Assembly (NCBI GenBank): GCA_027314515.1
Contig: DAHVAR010000052.1
Location: 45,600 to 109,599 of the forward strand
DNA length: 64,000 bases
Direction: 5' to 3'
Source of the DNA: Actinomycetota bacterium
GTDB taxonomy: Bacteria; Actinomycetota; Actinomycetes; Streptosporangiales; Streptosporangiaceae
Position 1 is the first letter of the stretch. Every line of letters begins with the position of its first letter. A program made the position numbers and the translations under genes. Positions 32,777 to 42,117 of the stretch are shown here, in pieces. Below the pieces are notes generated by a model that was not told the DNA's origin, did no database searches, and saw only the letters and a list, made by a program, of their open reading frames with translations.

Positions 32777-33031
32777 CCGGCGCGGCCGGGCCAGGCACCT
32801 GACGCGGTCCGGCCGGCAGCTGATGCGGCCCGGCCAGGATGCCGCCCGGCGTTTGCCGTCGCCGGCCAGAAATTTGCCGTTGATTTCGCCCCGCATATGG
32901 GCTAGCGGAAATTCCCTGCGCGATGATCGGGAATCGAGAGGTATGGACGCGCGCCAACGGCGCGTGCATCGTAGGACAAGAGCGCGGAACGCCAGCAGGG
33001 GCCTTCGAGCAGGGCCGGGAGGGGGTGACGG

Positions 33032-34456
33032 GTGCGCGTAGCAACCCGCCGCCTGCGCGCTGGCTTGTGGATAGCCGTCGCAATGGGCGCCGCGGCCGCG
33101 CTGTCCCTGGAAGTCGCCATTCCCGGGCTGTCCGGATCTGTCGTTGCCGGCGGCCGGCTCGCCAGCGCCGCCGCCAGCAGCGGCGCGAGCCAGGCAAGTG
33201 CGAGCCGGGCCGCGGCCGCCGCGGATCGGCGGTACGCCGCGGTTCTCAGCGGCATCGGCGCGACCCGGGCACCGTCCGGCGCCGGCGCGATCGCCGCGGC
33301 CACGGCAGCGCGCAAGGCGGCTGGCCAGACCGAAGTGACTGCTGCCCGGCAGGCCGGCGTGCTGCTGCCCGGCCAGGGCAGCTCGCCAGCCTCCGCTGTG
33401 ACAGTGGTCAGCCTGCCGGGCACGCGGACAGCGCCGATAGTCCGGCCGCTGCGCAGGTTGCGGCCGGCCGACTTGCTCGTGGTCGGGCCGGCCGCGCTGC
33501 CGCCGAGTGCGATCGCGGCGATCAGGAAGCTGCCGGGCGTGGTGGCCGCGAACCTGCTCGACGCCGCCCGGATAAAGGTCAACGGCGGCTACGTGGCCAC
33601 GCTCGGCGTGGACCCCTCGACGTTCCGAGAGTTCGCGGCGGAACCGACCGCTCAGTCGACGGCACTGTGGCGCAGCGTCGCCGCCGGGGACATCGCCGTC
33701 TCGTACCTGATGGGCCAGCAGGAAAAACTGAGGCTCGGCGGGACAGTGCAAGTCGCCGGAGCGCGGACGGAGGAATTGCGGGTCGGCGGTTTCGGCACCG
33801 CGGGCATCAGCGGCGTGGACGCAATTGTGTCCGGCTCGGTAGCCCGCTCGCTTGGCATGCCCACCGGGAACGCGATCGTCGTCAGCGCGCCGCGCGCCCG
33901 GCTGAGTTCCCTGATGCGGCGGATCAAGCGCGTGCTGCCTCAAGCTGCCGCCGTCGCTCCGCTCGTCGGGCAGGCAGCCCTCAGCGGCCTGCCCGGCTCG
34001 GCTGGCGCCATCGGTACTACCTCATCCGACGGGCCGGGCCTCACGGCCGCGCAGACCAGGGCTTTCCTGGCCGCGGCGCTTGCCCAGGTGGGCAAGCCCT
34101 ACGTCTGGGGCGGCGACGGGCCGAGCGTCTTCGACTGCTCGGGCCTGGTGCAGTGGTCGATGCGGCAAGGCGGCATCGTCATGCCGCGCGTCGCGGCGAG
34201 CCAGGCGCAGACCGGACCCCAGGTCCCGCTGTCCGACCTCGTTCCCGGTGACCTGCTCTTCTACCACACCGACCCGACGGCGCCGGCGTACATCTCGCAC
34301 GTCGCGATCTACCTCGGCAACGGCCTGATGCTGCAAGCACCCGAGCCTGGTGAGAACGTGCAGATTGTGCCGGCCATTTTCACCGGCGGCTTCGCCGGAG
34401 CGGTCGCGGTCTATCCGCGGCTTGCCGCCGCCGTCGCCGCTGATCCGGCTGGTTAG
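33032..34456 (+). CDS. secreted/anchored NlpC/P60 (C40) peptidase with FtsX/MacB-like middle domain
   Basis: 474 residues. Signal anchor at about 11-32. A middle region (about 120-315) reads like an FtsX/MacB periplasmic core: GGYVATLGVDPSTFREF, IAVSYLMGQQEKLRLGGTVQ, then a domain returning with SGSVARSLGMPTGNAIVVSA. The C-terminal C40 domain (about 340-465) has the catalytic Cys in FDCSGLVQWSMRQGG and His in ISHVAIYLGNG. It should cut peptidoglycan stem peptides outside the membrane. GTG start preceded by GGAGGGGG. The fused permease-like module is the odd part. Confidence 0.85.
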   Translation: MRVATRRLRAGLWIAVAMGAAAALSLEVAIPGLSGSVVAGGRLASAAASSGASQASASRAAAAADRRYAAVLSGIGATRAPSGAGAIAAATAARKAAGQTEVTAARQAGVLLPGQGSSPASAVTVVSLPGTRTAPIVRPLRRLRPADLLVVGPAALPPSAIAAIRKLPGVVAANLLDAARIKVNGGYVATLGVDPSTFREFAAEPTAQSTALWRSVAAGDIAVSYLMGQQEKLRLGGTVQVAGARTEELRVGGFGTAGISGVDAIVSGSVARSLGMPTGNAIVVSAPRARLSSLMRRIKRVLPQAAAVAPLVGQAALSGLPGSAGAIGTTSSDGPGLTAAQTRAFLAAALAQVGKPYVWGGDGPSVFDCSGLVQWSMRQGGIVMPRVAASQAQTGPQVPLSDLVPGDLLFYHTDPTAPAYISHVAIYLGNGLMLQAPEPGENVQIVPAIFTGGFAGAVAVYPRLAAAVAADPAG

Positions 34457-34569
34457 CGCGGGCACCCAGCGAGGACGAGCCACTTTCAGCGCCGGCGGGC
34501 GAATTCCGTCAGCGTTCACGGCCAGCAGCAGGCGTGGACACCGGAGCGCAGCTGTGTAATTATGATTAC

Positions 34570-35079
34570 ATGGATACCGAAGAGCTTCGCGCCTGGTTCG
34601 CCGGCCGCCTCCCGGCTGGCTGGTTCACTGCCGAGCCGGAGATCACGGCAGACCGCGAGGAGATCACCGTCATCGGCCCGCTCGCTGACACCGAGGCCGC
34701 GGCCGGCCATAGCGATGCCGAGGCCGCCGCCGCTGCCGAGGGGCGCAGTCGCCGGTTCCGCGAAGAGACCCGCGAGCACCGGATCGAGATCGCGCGTGAG
34801 GCTGAGCACAGGTTCGGCCGGAAGGTTTCCTGGGGCGTCGAGTGCAACGGCCGCAGGGTGATGTTCACCACGTTTTCCGTGCCCGTTATGACGCGACTGC
34901 GGCAGCCCGAGCGGCAGGTGCTCGACACCCTCGTGGACGCCGGCGTGGCCCGCAGCCGCAGCGACGCGCTCGCCTGGTGCGTGCGCCTCGTCGGTCAGCA
35001 CCAGGACCCATGGCTAGCCGACCTGAGGGCGGCGCTGCGCAAGGTTGAGCAGGTCAGGGCCGACGGTCCAGGGCAATAA
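34570..35079 (+). CDS. conserved actinobacterial hypothetical protein
   Basis: 169 residues from ATG 34570. No membrane helix. Charged helical centre RRFREETREHRIEIAREAEH then FGRKVSWGVECNGRRVMFTT, and a C-terminal helix-rich part (RQVLDTLVDAGVARSRSDAL, WCVRLVGQHQDPWL) that looks like a ribbon-helix-helix or CopG-like end. A DNA-binding role is possible but not shown. Stands between the C40 peptidase and pckG. Confidence 0.7.
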   Translation: MDTEELRAWFAGRLPAGWFTAEPEITADREEITVIGPLADTEAAAGHSDAEAAAAAEGRSRRFREETREHRIEIAREAEHRFGRKVSWGVECNGRRVMFTTFSVPVMTRLRQPERQVLDTLVDAGVARSRSDALAWCVRLVGQHQDPWLADLRAALRKVEQVRADGPGQ

Positions 35080-35404
35080 CCCGCATCGTGATGGCTGGCG
35101 CGGGCGTCGTGCTGGCGTTCGCGCCACTGGCGGTCACCAGGCGGGAACGCGGCTGACGCGGCCCGCCCAGCCCGGCCGCGGACCGAGTCTGGGCCAATCC
35201 GCTGGAGTTGCTTGACGACGTTTCTTCTGCGGAACGTGACTGCGATTGCTCCTTGCCGGTCCGATTAGCCGTGACCAGTCAGAATTGATGCGGTCACGCC
35301 GGGGTACACTCCCCCAATCCCGGCTCTCAGGGTCTTGCAGGCCCTGCGTGCATCCGGGTCCCCCCGCAGCGGAGCTACCGCAATGCCCTTGAGGAGGACC
35401 AGTC
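35080..35404. promoter_or_regulatory. 325-bp leader and promoter region of pckG
   Basis: Contains a 7-bp inverted repeat CGTGACC-N15-GGTCACG (35270-35298) overlapping the likely promoter (TACACT at 35305-35310 as a possible -10), and two small hairpins in the leader: CAGGG/CCCTG (35328-35346) and GCGG-AGCTA-CCGC (35369-35381), then GAGGAGG before the GTG start. No known riboswitch pattern was recognised. Confidence 0.45.
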
Positions 35405-37282
35405 GTGGCGTATGACGTGAATGCGGCCCCGGATCTGGCTGACCTCGAGACAAGTCTCGACGATGCTGGCCTGAAAAATCCCCGCGTGCGTGAGTACGTG
35501 CGGCACTGGGCGGAACTTACCGGCGCTGAGCGCGTCGAGGTGATCGGCGCATCCGATGACGCTCGGCTCATCAGCGAGTCGCTCGAGGCCGGGGAGATCT
35601 GGCCGGCGGGTGAGGGTCGCTACTACGCCCGCAGCTACGCCAAGGACACCGCGCGCTCGGAGGAGCGCACGATTGTGGCCACCGCCGACCCGGCGGACAA
35701 GGGCACCTACAACAACTGGCACCCGGCCAGCGAGATGCGCCCGCTGCTGGAGAGGCTGATGCGCGGCGCGTCGGCGGGCAAGACCATGTACGTCATCCCG
35801 TACCTGATGGCCCCGCCGGGCTCGCCCCTCGAACCGTACGCTGTCGGCGTCGAGCTCACCGACCATCGCACCGTCGCGCTGCACATGATCAGGATGGCGC
35901 GGTGCGGTGTCGAGCACGTGAACAACCTGGCCGACTCGAACCGGTTCGTGCGCGGCGTGCACGTCACCGGTGACCTGGAGAACCTGGGCCAGGGCACGCC
36001 TGATGACCAGCGGTACTTCGTGACGTTGGCGGACGAGCGGACGATCCTGCACTTCGGCTCCTCCTATGGCGGCAACGCACTGCTGGGCAAGATCGCGCAC
36101 GGCCTCCGGCAGGCGGCCTATGACGGCTGGGTCTCCGGCGAGTTCCTGGCCGAGCAGTTCATGCTGATCGGCATCACCGACAAGCAGACCGGCCGCACCT
36201 GGCACATCTGCGGCGGTTTCCCGAGCGCGTCCGGCAAGACCAACCTCGCGATGATGCTTGCCCCTGACAGCCTTGGCGACCGGTACCACGTCTCGTTCTA
36301 CGGCGACGACGTCGCCTGGCTGCGTGCCGATCCGGCGGACGGGAAGGTCTACGCGATCAACCCCGAGTTCGGCGTCTTCGGCGTCGCTAAGGACACCAAC
36401 GAGGTCACCAACCCGACGGCGGTCCGCGCGGTCGGGCCGGGCACCGGGGTCTTGTTCACTAACGTCGCTTACAACGACAACACCCACGACGTGTGGTGGG
36501 AAGGCAGGACGCCGCAGCCGCCCGCCGACGTGACCGGCTGGCGGGACTGGACCGGGCAGCTCATCTCCGAGCGGTCAGCCGACGAGCAGGACAAGCCCTG
36601 GGCGCACCTGAACAGCCGTTTCACGACGTCGCTGACAAACGTGCCGAATATCGCCGCGGACTTCGAGGCTGGCAAGGGCGTGCCGATCGACGCGGTCATC
36701 TTCGGCGGCCGCACCCGTGATCGCGAGCCGCTGATCCGGGCCATTACCGACCTCGCCGAAGGCGTTTACGACGGCCTCACGCTCGGCGCCGAGGCGACCT
36801 TCGCGGCCGAGGGCGTGGACGGCCAGCTTCGCTACGACCCGATGTCGATGCGCCCGTTCATGTCCTACCCCGAGGGCGCCTACGCTGCTCACTGGCTCAA
36901 GATCATCGGTTCCGCTGCCGAGCAGCCGATCTTCGCCCATGTCAACTGGTTCCAGCGGGATCCGGGCGACGGCCGCTTCCTGTGGCCTGGTTACCGCGAG
37001 AACCTGCGTCCGCTGCTGTGGCTGCTGCAACTGAAGGACGGCGAAGTCCAAGGCGAGCAGACGCCCGTCGGGATCGTGCCGGCTAAGCACGAACTGGACC
37101 TCGACGGCGTTGAGATCAGCGCAGACGACCTGGACAGGATTCTCAGCATCGACACCGACCGGTGGATGTCCGAGATGGCGCATCGCGAAGCGCACCTGGA
37201 CCAGTTCGACGGCCTGCCTGAGGAGATCTGGGCAGCGCACCGTCGCATCACCGCAGCGCTCGCCGCCGCCAGGGAGGACTAG
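35405..37282 (+). CDS. pckG: phosphoenolpyruvate carboxykinase (GTP type)
   Basis: Converts oxaloacetate and GTP to PEP, GDP and CO2. 625 residues, normal for the GTP family. Seen: PYLMAPPGSPLEPYAVGVEL substrate region, P-loop GGFPSASGKTNLAMM, metal/nucleotide motif YGDDVAWLRADPADGK and INPEFGVFGVAKDTN. In nearly all GTP-PEPCKs the P-loop reads ACGKTN with a hyper-reactive cysteine; here Ser276 takes its place. Start GTG with GAGGAGG upstream. Single gene, with a dyad in its promoter region. Confidence 0.93.
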   Translation: MAYDVNAAPDLADLETSLDDAGLKNPRVREYVRHWAELTGAERVEVIGASDDARLISESLEAGEIWPAGEGRYYARSYAKDTARSEERTIVATADPADKGTYNNWHPASEMRPLLERLMRGASAGKTMYVIPYLMAPPGSPLEPYAVGVELTDHRTVALHMIRMARCGVEHVNNLADSNRFVRGVHVTGDLENLGQGTPDDQRYFVTLADERTILHFGSSYGGNALLGKIAHGLRQAAYDGWVSGEFLAEQFMLIGITDKQTGRTWHICGGFPSASGKTNLAMMLAPDSLGDRYHVSFYGDDVAWLRADPADGKVYAINPEFGVFGVAKDTNEVTNPTAVRAVGPGTGVLFTNVAYNDNTHDVWWEGRTPQPPADVTGWRDWTGQLISERSADEQDKPWAHLNSRFTTSLTNVPNIAADFEAGKGVPIDAVIFGGRTRDREPLIRAITDLAEGVYDGLTLGAEATFAAEGVDGQLRYDPMSMRPFMSYPEGAYAAHWLKIIGSAAEQPIFAHVNWFQRDPGDGRFLWPGYRENLRPLLWLLQLKDGEVQGEQTPVGIVPAKHELDLDGVEISADDLDRILSIDTDRWMSEMAHREAHLDQFDGLPEEIWAAHRRITAALAAARED

Positions 37283-37396
37283 CGGGGCGGCTTGCCCGCG
37301 CGTTCGGCCGGCCTCCTGCCTCAACCACGGAAAGGCGGCGTAACGGACCGCCCAAATCTACCAGTGCGGGGGTGCCGCGCTCGCCCGGGGCGATGT

Positions 37397-37409
37397 TAAC
37401 GTTCCGTTA
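37397..37409. promoter_or_regulatory. dyad TAACG-TTC-CGTTA at the start of the next gene
   Basis: Perfect 5-bp arms that overlap the first base of the ATG at 37409, in an AT-rich patch. Could be an operator or part of a leaderless promoter. Confidence 0.35.
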
Positions 37410-38224
37410 TGGTAGCACTACGCTGCGTCGACGGCTCTGTGTTGTCCGTGCACGCTGTCAACTGCCGGGACGCCGTTGGCCGGCCGTACGAGATCACCCT
37501 GAGGCTGGCCAGGGACTGCGTCCCGTTTGCCGCCGTCGGCCAGCGCTGCGGCTACCAGTTCGCCGAACTGGCAGAGCGGGTCAGCGCAGCCCGGGCCGAC
37601 CCGGAGCAGGCTGCCGCGTGGCCAGACCCGGACGACCGGTTCCCCGGTGCGTGCGGCGGGCCAGAGCCCGGCCGCCTGCCCGGCGATCATGAGTACTTCA
37701 CGCTGCGATCCCGTGAGCGCAGCGACCTGCCCGGCGGCGGTGAACTGCGCTGCGTACTGCGGTCAACCGCGGTGTGGCTAGGGGAGTGCATGGGCACCGG
37801 ATATCACGGCGAGCCGGCCGCCCGCGGGCAGTTCCCTCACCAGGGCCAGCACGGGCTCGCCGGCCACCACCTAGCCCAGCACGCACTGGCCGGCCAGCAC
37901 CCGGCCCAGCATGGGCTCCCCGGCCAGCACCAGGACCAGCAGGGTCTGCCTGCGCCGCCAGCCGGGCCGCATGGCGTTCCGGGGCAGCGCACCTGGCCGG
38001 CCCGGCGCCCGGCGGGCGGCGCCGGCCGGTGGCACCTGACCAGGCGGGCGTTCATCGAGGCGTGGGGCGACGGCGGCGTAGGCGTGCGGGCTGTCCTGAC
38101 TTCGGCCGAACTGGTGGCATTCTTGGATACGGTGCTGACAGAGCCGGGGAGTCCTGAGGCAGCAGATGCTGCTGTCTCAGCCGGGACCGTCCCGGCCGGG
38201 GGAGTATCCCGGCCGGCGGAGTGA
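37409..38224 (+). CDS. hypothetical protein with His/Gln/Pro-rich repeat insert
   Basis: 271 residues, no family recognised. N-terminal part (1-130) and C-terminal part (220-271) look globular; between them (about 138-215) is a repetitive insert with QHGLAGHH, QHALAGQH, QHGLPGQH units. Three cysteines in the N-part (C6, C19, C37) plus others (C115, C127). Start ATG 37409 appears leaderless or nearly so. Codon pattern is like its neighbours. Followed by the prenyl transferase gene after 133 bp. Confidence 0.6.
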   Translation: MVALRCVDGSVLSVHAVNCRDAVGRPYEITLRLARDCVPFAAVGQRCGYQFAELAERVSAARADPEQAAAWPDPDDRFPGACGGPEPGRLPGDHEYFTLRSRERSDLPGGGELRCVLRSTAVWLGECMGTGYHGEPAARGQFPHQGQHGLAGHHLAQHALAGQHPAQHGLPGQHQDQQGLPAPPAGPHGVPGQRTWPARRPAGGAGRWHLTRRAFIEAWGDGGVGVRAVLTSAELVAFLDTVLTEPGSPEAADAAVSAGTVPAGGVSRPAE

Positions 38225-38357
38225 CGGCGACCGCGGGCGCAACGGCCGGCCTGTCGCCGGCCTGCTTCCCGGACCGAACCGGCCGACGGCCAGTCAGCGG
38301 GCGGACAACCAGGCGGCAGCCGGGTGGCGCCATGGCGGCAGCGAGGAAGGGTGCCGG

Positions 38358-39119
38358 ATGGGATTGCGCGATCTCGTCTACCGGGTATACGAGCGCAGGC
38401 TCGAGGCGACGCTGGCCCCTCAGGCGATCCCCCGGCACGTCGGGGTGATGGCCGACGGTAACCGCAGGTGGGCGAGATCAGCCGGGCTCGCCGATGTCAG
38501 CAGCGGTCACCAGGCTGGTGCCGACAAGATCTTCGAGCTGCTCGAGTGGTGCCAGGAGACCGGGGTCGAGGTTGTCACGCTGTGGCTACTGTCTACCGAC
38601 AACCTGAGCAGGGAACGGGCAGAGCTTGAGCAGCTGCTGCGCATCATCGAGGACACGGTCCGCGAACTTGTTGCGCAGGGGTGGCACGTCAAGCCGGTCG
38701 GCGCACTCGATCTGCTGCCCGCTGACACAGCGCAGGTGCTCAAGGACGCGGCTGAGGTCACCGCCGGGCACAGCGGACTGCTGGTGAACGTCGCGGTCGG
38801 GTATGGCGGCCGCCGGGAGATCGCCGACGCGGTCCGCTCGCTACTGCAGGAGCATGCGACCAAGGGCACGACGATCGAGGAGCTAGCCGAGATCCTGGAT
38901 GTCGAGCACATCGCCGAGCACCTGTACACCGCCGGGCAGCCGGATCCGGACCTGGTCATCAGGACCTCGGGAGAGCAGCGCCTCGGCGGCTTCCTGCTGT
39001 GGCAGAGCGCGCACTCCGAGTTTTACTTCTGCGACGCGTACTGGCCCGCTTTCCGCCGGGTCGACTTCCTCCGCGCGCTGCGCTCCTACGGCGAGCGGCA
39101 CCGGCGGTTCGGCGCATGA
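38358..39119 (+). CDS. uppS: cis-prenyl transferase (isoprenyl diphosphate synthase, Rv1086-like)
   Basis: 253 residues. Catalytic Asp in VMADGNRRWARSAG, the SGHQAG loop, LWLLSTDNLSRE, and the C-terminal DPDLVIRTSGEQRLGGFLLW with HSEFYFCDAYWPAFR. Extends allylic diphosphate with isopentenyl diphosphate in Z configuration. By its place next to the DUF255 and PhoH genes it corresponds to the short-chain Z-farnesyl diphosphate synthase Rv1086 more than to decaprenyl synthase Rv2361c; the chain length cannot be decided from sequence here. ATG at 38358 with AGGAAGGG upstream. Confidence 0.9.
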   Translation: MGLRDLVYRVYERRLEATLAPQAIPRHVGVMADGNRRWARSAGLADVSSGHQAGADKIFELLEWCQETGVEVVTLWLLSTDNLSRERAELEQLLRIIEDTVRELVAQGWHVKPVGALDLLPADTAQVLKDAAEVTAGHSGLLVNVAVGYGGRREIADAVRSLLQEHATKGTTIEELAEILDVEHIAEHLYTAGQPDPDLVIRTSGEQRLGGFLLWQSAHSEFYFCDAYWPAFRRVDFLRALRSYGERHRRFGA

Positions 39120-39367
39120 CCCTTAGCGGGGCCCGTCGTGAACAGCTAGTTACGGTACTTCCGCCGCTCGGTTCCCTTAGGTACCGTCTGAACTGACGGG
39201 CGGTGCCTAGCCGCCCGCCGGGAAGGCCCTTGAGATCCTCGAGCTTCGCGTCCTGGTGCGCAGGCGAGATGAGCGATGGGCCGGGTTCCCGGCCTCTCGC
39301 TGGCCGGACCCGGTCCCGCCGACACGTCTGTGTCCGACCGCGGCGCCTGGCGCCCAGGGGAGAGCGA

Positions 39368-40885
39368 GTGGCCAGTTCCTCAGCACGCCGATCAACGCAA
39401 GCCTCGCGGGGCAGCGCGCCCGCAGTCCCGGAGAAGGCGGGCCCAGTCAGGGCAAGCACAGTCAGGGCAAGCCCAGTCGAGGCAAGCCCAGTCGAGGCAA
39501 GCACAGCCAAGGCAGGATCCGTCCCGCCTGTCAGCATCGCGACCGGTACCGGCCGGGAGCCGGCTGACTTCGTCAGTTCCGGTCACCCGCGCCGTACCTT
39601 CGTCCTGGACACCAGCGTGCTGCTGGCGGACCCGGCGGCAGTCGGAAGGTTCGCCGAGCACCGCGTGGTGCTGCCGGTCGTCGTTATCACCGAGCTAGAG
39701 GCCAAGCGGCATCACCCTGAGCTCGGCTACTTCGCCCGGCAGGCGCTGCGATACCTCGATGATCTCCGGGTCCGTCACGGCCGGCTGGATGCCGACCTGC
39801 CGGTCGGCGACTCCGGCGGCAGCGTCCGGGTCGAGCTCAACCACTCCGACCCCGCGGTACTGCCGGCCGGCTTCCGGCTGGGTGACAACGACACCAGGAT
39901 CCTGTCCGTCGCATGCAGCCTGGCGGCTGAGGGCCAGAGCGTGATCCTGGTCAGCAAGGACCTGCCATTGCGGGTCAAGGCGGCGGCGATCGGGCTGACG
40001 GCGCAGGAGTACCGTGCGGAGCTGCCACCGGACTCCGGCTGGACGGGCATGGCTGAGCTGGAAGTCACGGCTGCCGAGATCGGCGAGTTGTATGAGACCG
40101 GCCGCATCGATCTTGCCGCGGCACGTGACCTGCCCTGCCACACCGGCCTGGTGCTGATATCGGGGCTGACCGGCGCCGGCAGCGCGCTCGGCAGGGTGCA
40201 GCCGGATAAGTCCGTCAAGCTGGTCCGCGGCGACCGGGAGGCGTTCGGGCTGCGCGGCCGGAGTGCCGAGCAGCGGATCGCCCTTGACCTCCTGCTGGAC
40301 AGCGAGGTCGGCATCGTGTCGCTTGGCGGCCGGGCCGGGACCGGCAAGTCCGCGCTGGCTTTGTGCGCTGGCCTGGAGGCGGTGATGGAGCGCCGTCAGC
40401 ACCGCAAGCTTGTCGTCTTCCGGCCGCTCTACGCCGTCGGCGGCCAGGATCTCGGCTACCTGCCGGGCTCCGAGGCGGACAAGATGAACCCGTGGGCGCA
40501 AGCGGTGTTCGACACCCTGTCGGCGGTGACATCGCAGGCCGTCATCGAGGAGGTGCTCGACCGGGACATGCTGGAGGTGCTGCCGCTGACCCACATCCGC
40601 GGCCGGTCGCTGCACGACTCCTTCGTGGTCGTCGATGAGGCGCAGTCGCTCGAGCGAGGCGTGCTGCTGACCGTGCTGTCCAGGATCGGGGCCGGCTCCA
40701 GGGTGGTGCTGACCCATGACATCGCCCAGCGCGACAACCTGCGCGTGGGCCGCCACGATGGCGTGGTCGCCGTGATCGAGAAGCTCAAGGGTCATCCGCT
40801 GTTCTCGCACGTCACGCTAGTCAGGTCGGAGCGCTCGCCGATTGCCGCGCTGGTCACCGAGATGCTGGAGGACTCAGGCATCTAA
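39368..40885 (+). CDS. phoH2: PIN-PhoH fusion protein (PhoH2)
   Basis: 505 residues from a GTG with GGGGAG upstream (an earlier frame from 39203 looks non-coding). N-terminal about 75 residues are low complexity with five 5-residue repeats; PIN nuclease domain about 75-215 ([32 protein letters not shown] acidic residues); PhoH ATPase about 290-500 (Walker [14 protein letters not shown] near 319, Walker [13 protein letters not shown] near 419). Mycobacterial PhoH2 (Rv1095) is an RNA helicase/RNase. There it is encoded with an antitoxin-like phoAT upstream; I see no clear counterpart here. Confidence 0.92.
   Translation: MASSSARRSTQASRGSAPAVPEKAGPVRASTVRASPVEASPVEASTAKAGSVPPVSIATGTGREPADFVSSGHPRRTFVLDTSVLLADPAAVGRFAEHRVVLPVVVITELEAKRHHPELGYFARQALRYLDDLRVRHGRLDADLPVGDSGGSVRVELNHSDPAVLPAGFRLGDNDTRILSVACSLAAEGQSVILVSKDLPLRVKAAAIGLTAQEYRAELPPDSGWTGMAELEVTAAEIGELYETGRIDLAAARDLPCHTGLVLISGLTGAGSALGRVQPDKSVKLVRGDREAFGLRGRSAEQRIALDLLLDSEVGIVSLGGRAGTGKSALALCAGLEAVMERRQHRKLVVFRPLYAVGGQDLGYLPGSEADKMNPWAQAVFDTLSAVTSQAVIEEVLDRDMLEVLPLTHIRGRSLHDSFVVVDEAQSLERGVLLTVLSRIGAGSRVVLTHDIAQRDNLRVGRHDGVVAVIEKLKGHPLFSHVTLVRSERSPIAALVTEMLEDSGI
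39444..39518. repeat. 15-bp tandem repeat, five copies, in phoH2
   Basis: Units beginning cagtcagggcaagca, varying at a few positions, encode the RAS-type linker ([25 protein letters not shown]). In frame and within the disordered N-terminus. Confidence 0.9.
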
Positions 40886-41085
40886 ACCCGAGTCCGTGCC
40901 TGACTGATAGCGGCATGCTGGTTCCGTGCTGGTCTCGGGCCGTCCGCCCGGAACTATGCGCCGGGCAGCACAAAACTATCGGCATGGACCCGCGGATCGC
41001 CCGTACGCTCAGCGGAAGCCGCGCCGCAATCCCTGACGCGCTTGAGGCAAGTCGCCCAGGGCAGCCTTGCTTGACTCTATCCGGG

Positions 41086-42027
41086 TCATGGCCGCTGCCT
41101 GGGCGAGACTCTGGCCCTGGCCGGAAAGATCCCGGCGCGAGGGAGCTGGGCCGGTACTTCGCGCCCGACCAGCTGCTGCAGATTATCCGCGAGAGACAGA
41201 TAAGCTTCGATATCCAGGCCGGTGCGCATGCCGCTGCCATGCAGCAGGTACAACAGATCCTCGGTGGCGATGTTTCCGGTGGCCGCGGGCGCGAAGGGGC
41301 AGCCGCCGATTCCGCCGGCGCTGGCGTCGAGTGCCGTTGGCCCGGCCGCCTGCTCGGTCGCGGCGATCGCGTTCGCGTAGCCAGTGTTGCGGGTGTTGTG
41401 GAAGTGCCATCGCACCGGGACGCCATCCGCCTCGCGTGCGGCGACATCGGCGAGCGCCCGGACTTGAGCCGGGACTCCGACCCCGATCGTGTCCGCGAAC
41501 GCCACCTCATCGGGCTGCGCATCCACGCACCGCCGCAGTGTCGCCGCCACCCGGCCCGGCCCGACTTCTCCCTCGAACGGGCACCCGAACGCGGCCGCCA
41601 GGGTCACGGTCGCGCGGAGACCGCCCGCATGCGCGCGTCGTGCGATCCGTTCCCATGACCTGATCGCGCCATCGACGTCCATGCCCTGGTTTCGCATGCT
41701 GAATGTCTCGGTGCACACGACCACCACGTTCACCTCGTCCATACCCGCCGCGATAGCCCGATCGAGACCGCGCTCGTTGAGGACCAGCCCGATCCAGGTG
41801 ACCTCGCCTCGCGGGAGCCGCCGCGCCAGCTCGTCAGCGTCGGCCAACTGCGGTACGCGCTTCGGATGCACGAAACTGGTCACTTCCATGCGGCGCACTC
41901 CACCAGTGATAAGGCCCTTGATCAGGGCGAGCTTGTCATCGGTCGACACGACGGCGGTTTCGTTCTGCAGCCCATCGCGTAGTGCGACCTCGACTATCTC
42001 GACATCCACGCCGCCTCCAGATTGCAT
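41086..42027 (-). CDS. HMG-CoA lyase family C-C lyase
   Basis: 313 residues, DRE-TIM metallolyase. Metal/catalytic start VALRDGLQNE at 14-23, HFHNTRNTG metal His pair, and the HMG-CoA lyase signature with its cysteine SAGGIGGCPFAPAATGN near 245-260. Would cleave 3-hydroxy-3-methylglutaryl-CoA or a similar 3-hydroxyacyl-CoA to acetyl-CoA and a keto acid. Its ATG overlaps an ATTGCATGCAT motif related to the palindrome in the shared divergent promoter. Divergent from a CoA-transferase operon, so probably one regulon. Confidence 0.88.
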   Translation of the reverse strand: MQSGGGVDVEIVEVALRDGLQNETAVVSTDDKLALIKGLITGGVRRMEVTSFVHPKRVPQLADADELARRLPRGEVTWIGLVLNERGLDRAIAAGMDEVNVVVVCTETFSMRNQGMDVDGAIRSWERIARRAHAGGLRATVTLAAAFGCPFEGEVGPGRVAATLRRCVDAQPDEVAFADTIGVGVPAQVRALADVAAREADGVPVRWHFHNTRNTGYANAIAATEQAAGPTALDASAGGIGGCPFAPAATGNIATEDLLYLLHGSGMRTGLDIEAYLSLADNLQQLVGREVPAQLPRAGIFPARARVSPRQRP

Positions 42028-42031
42028 GCAT
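42021..42031. promoter_or_regulatory. ATTGCATGCAT, second candidate GntR site
   Basis: Shares ATTGCAT with the full palindrome at 42118-42133 and covers the start codon of the lyase gene (42025-42027). Confidence 0.4.
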
Positions 42032-42117
42032 AGAGCGCTAGTTCGCTCGAGCGTACTATCAACATGTCACGACTTTTTAGCGCTTGCTCTTGCAAAATCG
42101 AATAGTGACAGGCCACG

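Noticed and set aside
35080..35404. Riboswitch in the pckG leader
   Set aside because: Small hairpins exist but no known aptamer core was recognised.
39444..39518. Five regular 15-bp units as a CRISPR-like array
   Set aside because: Adjacent units without spacers, in frame within phoH2.
41046..41070. Hairpin GGCAAG...CTTGC between phoH2 and the lyase as a terminator
   Set aside because: Stem interrupted and short; not convincing.
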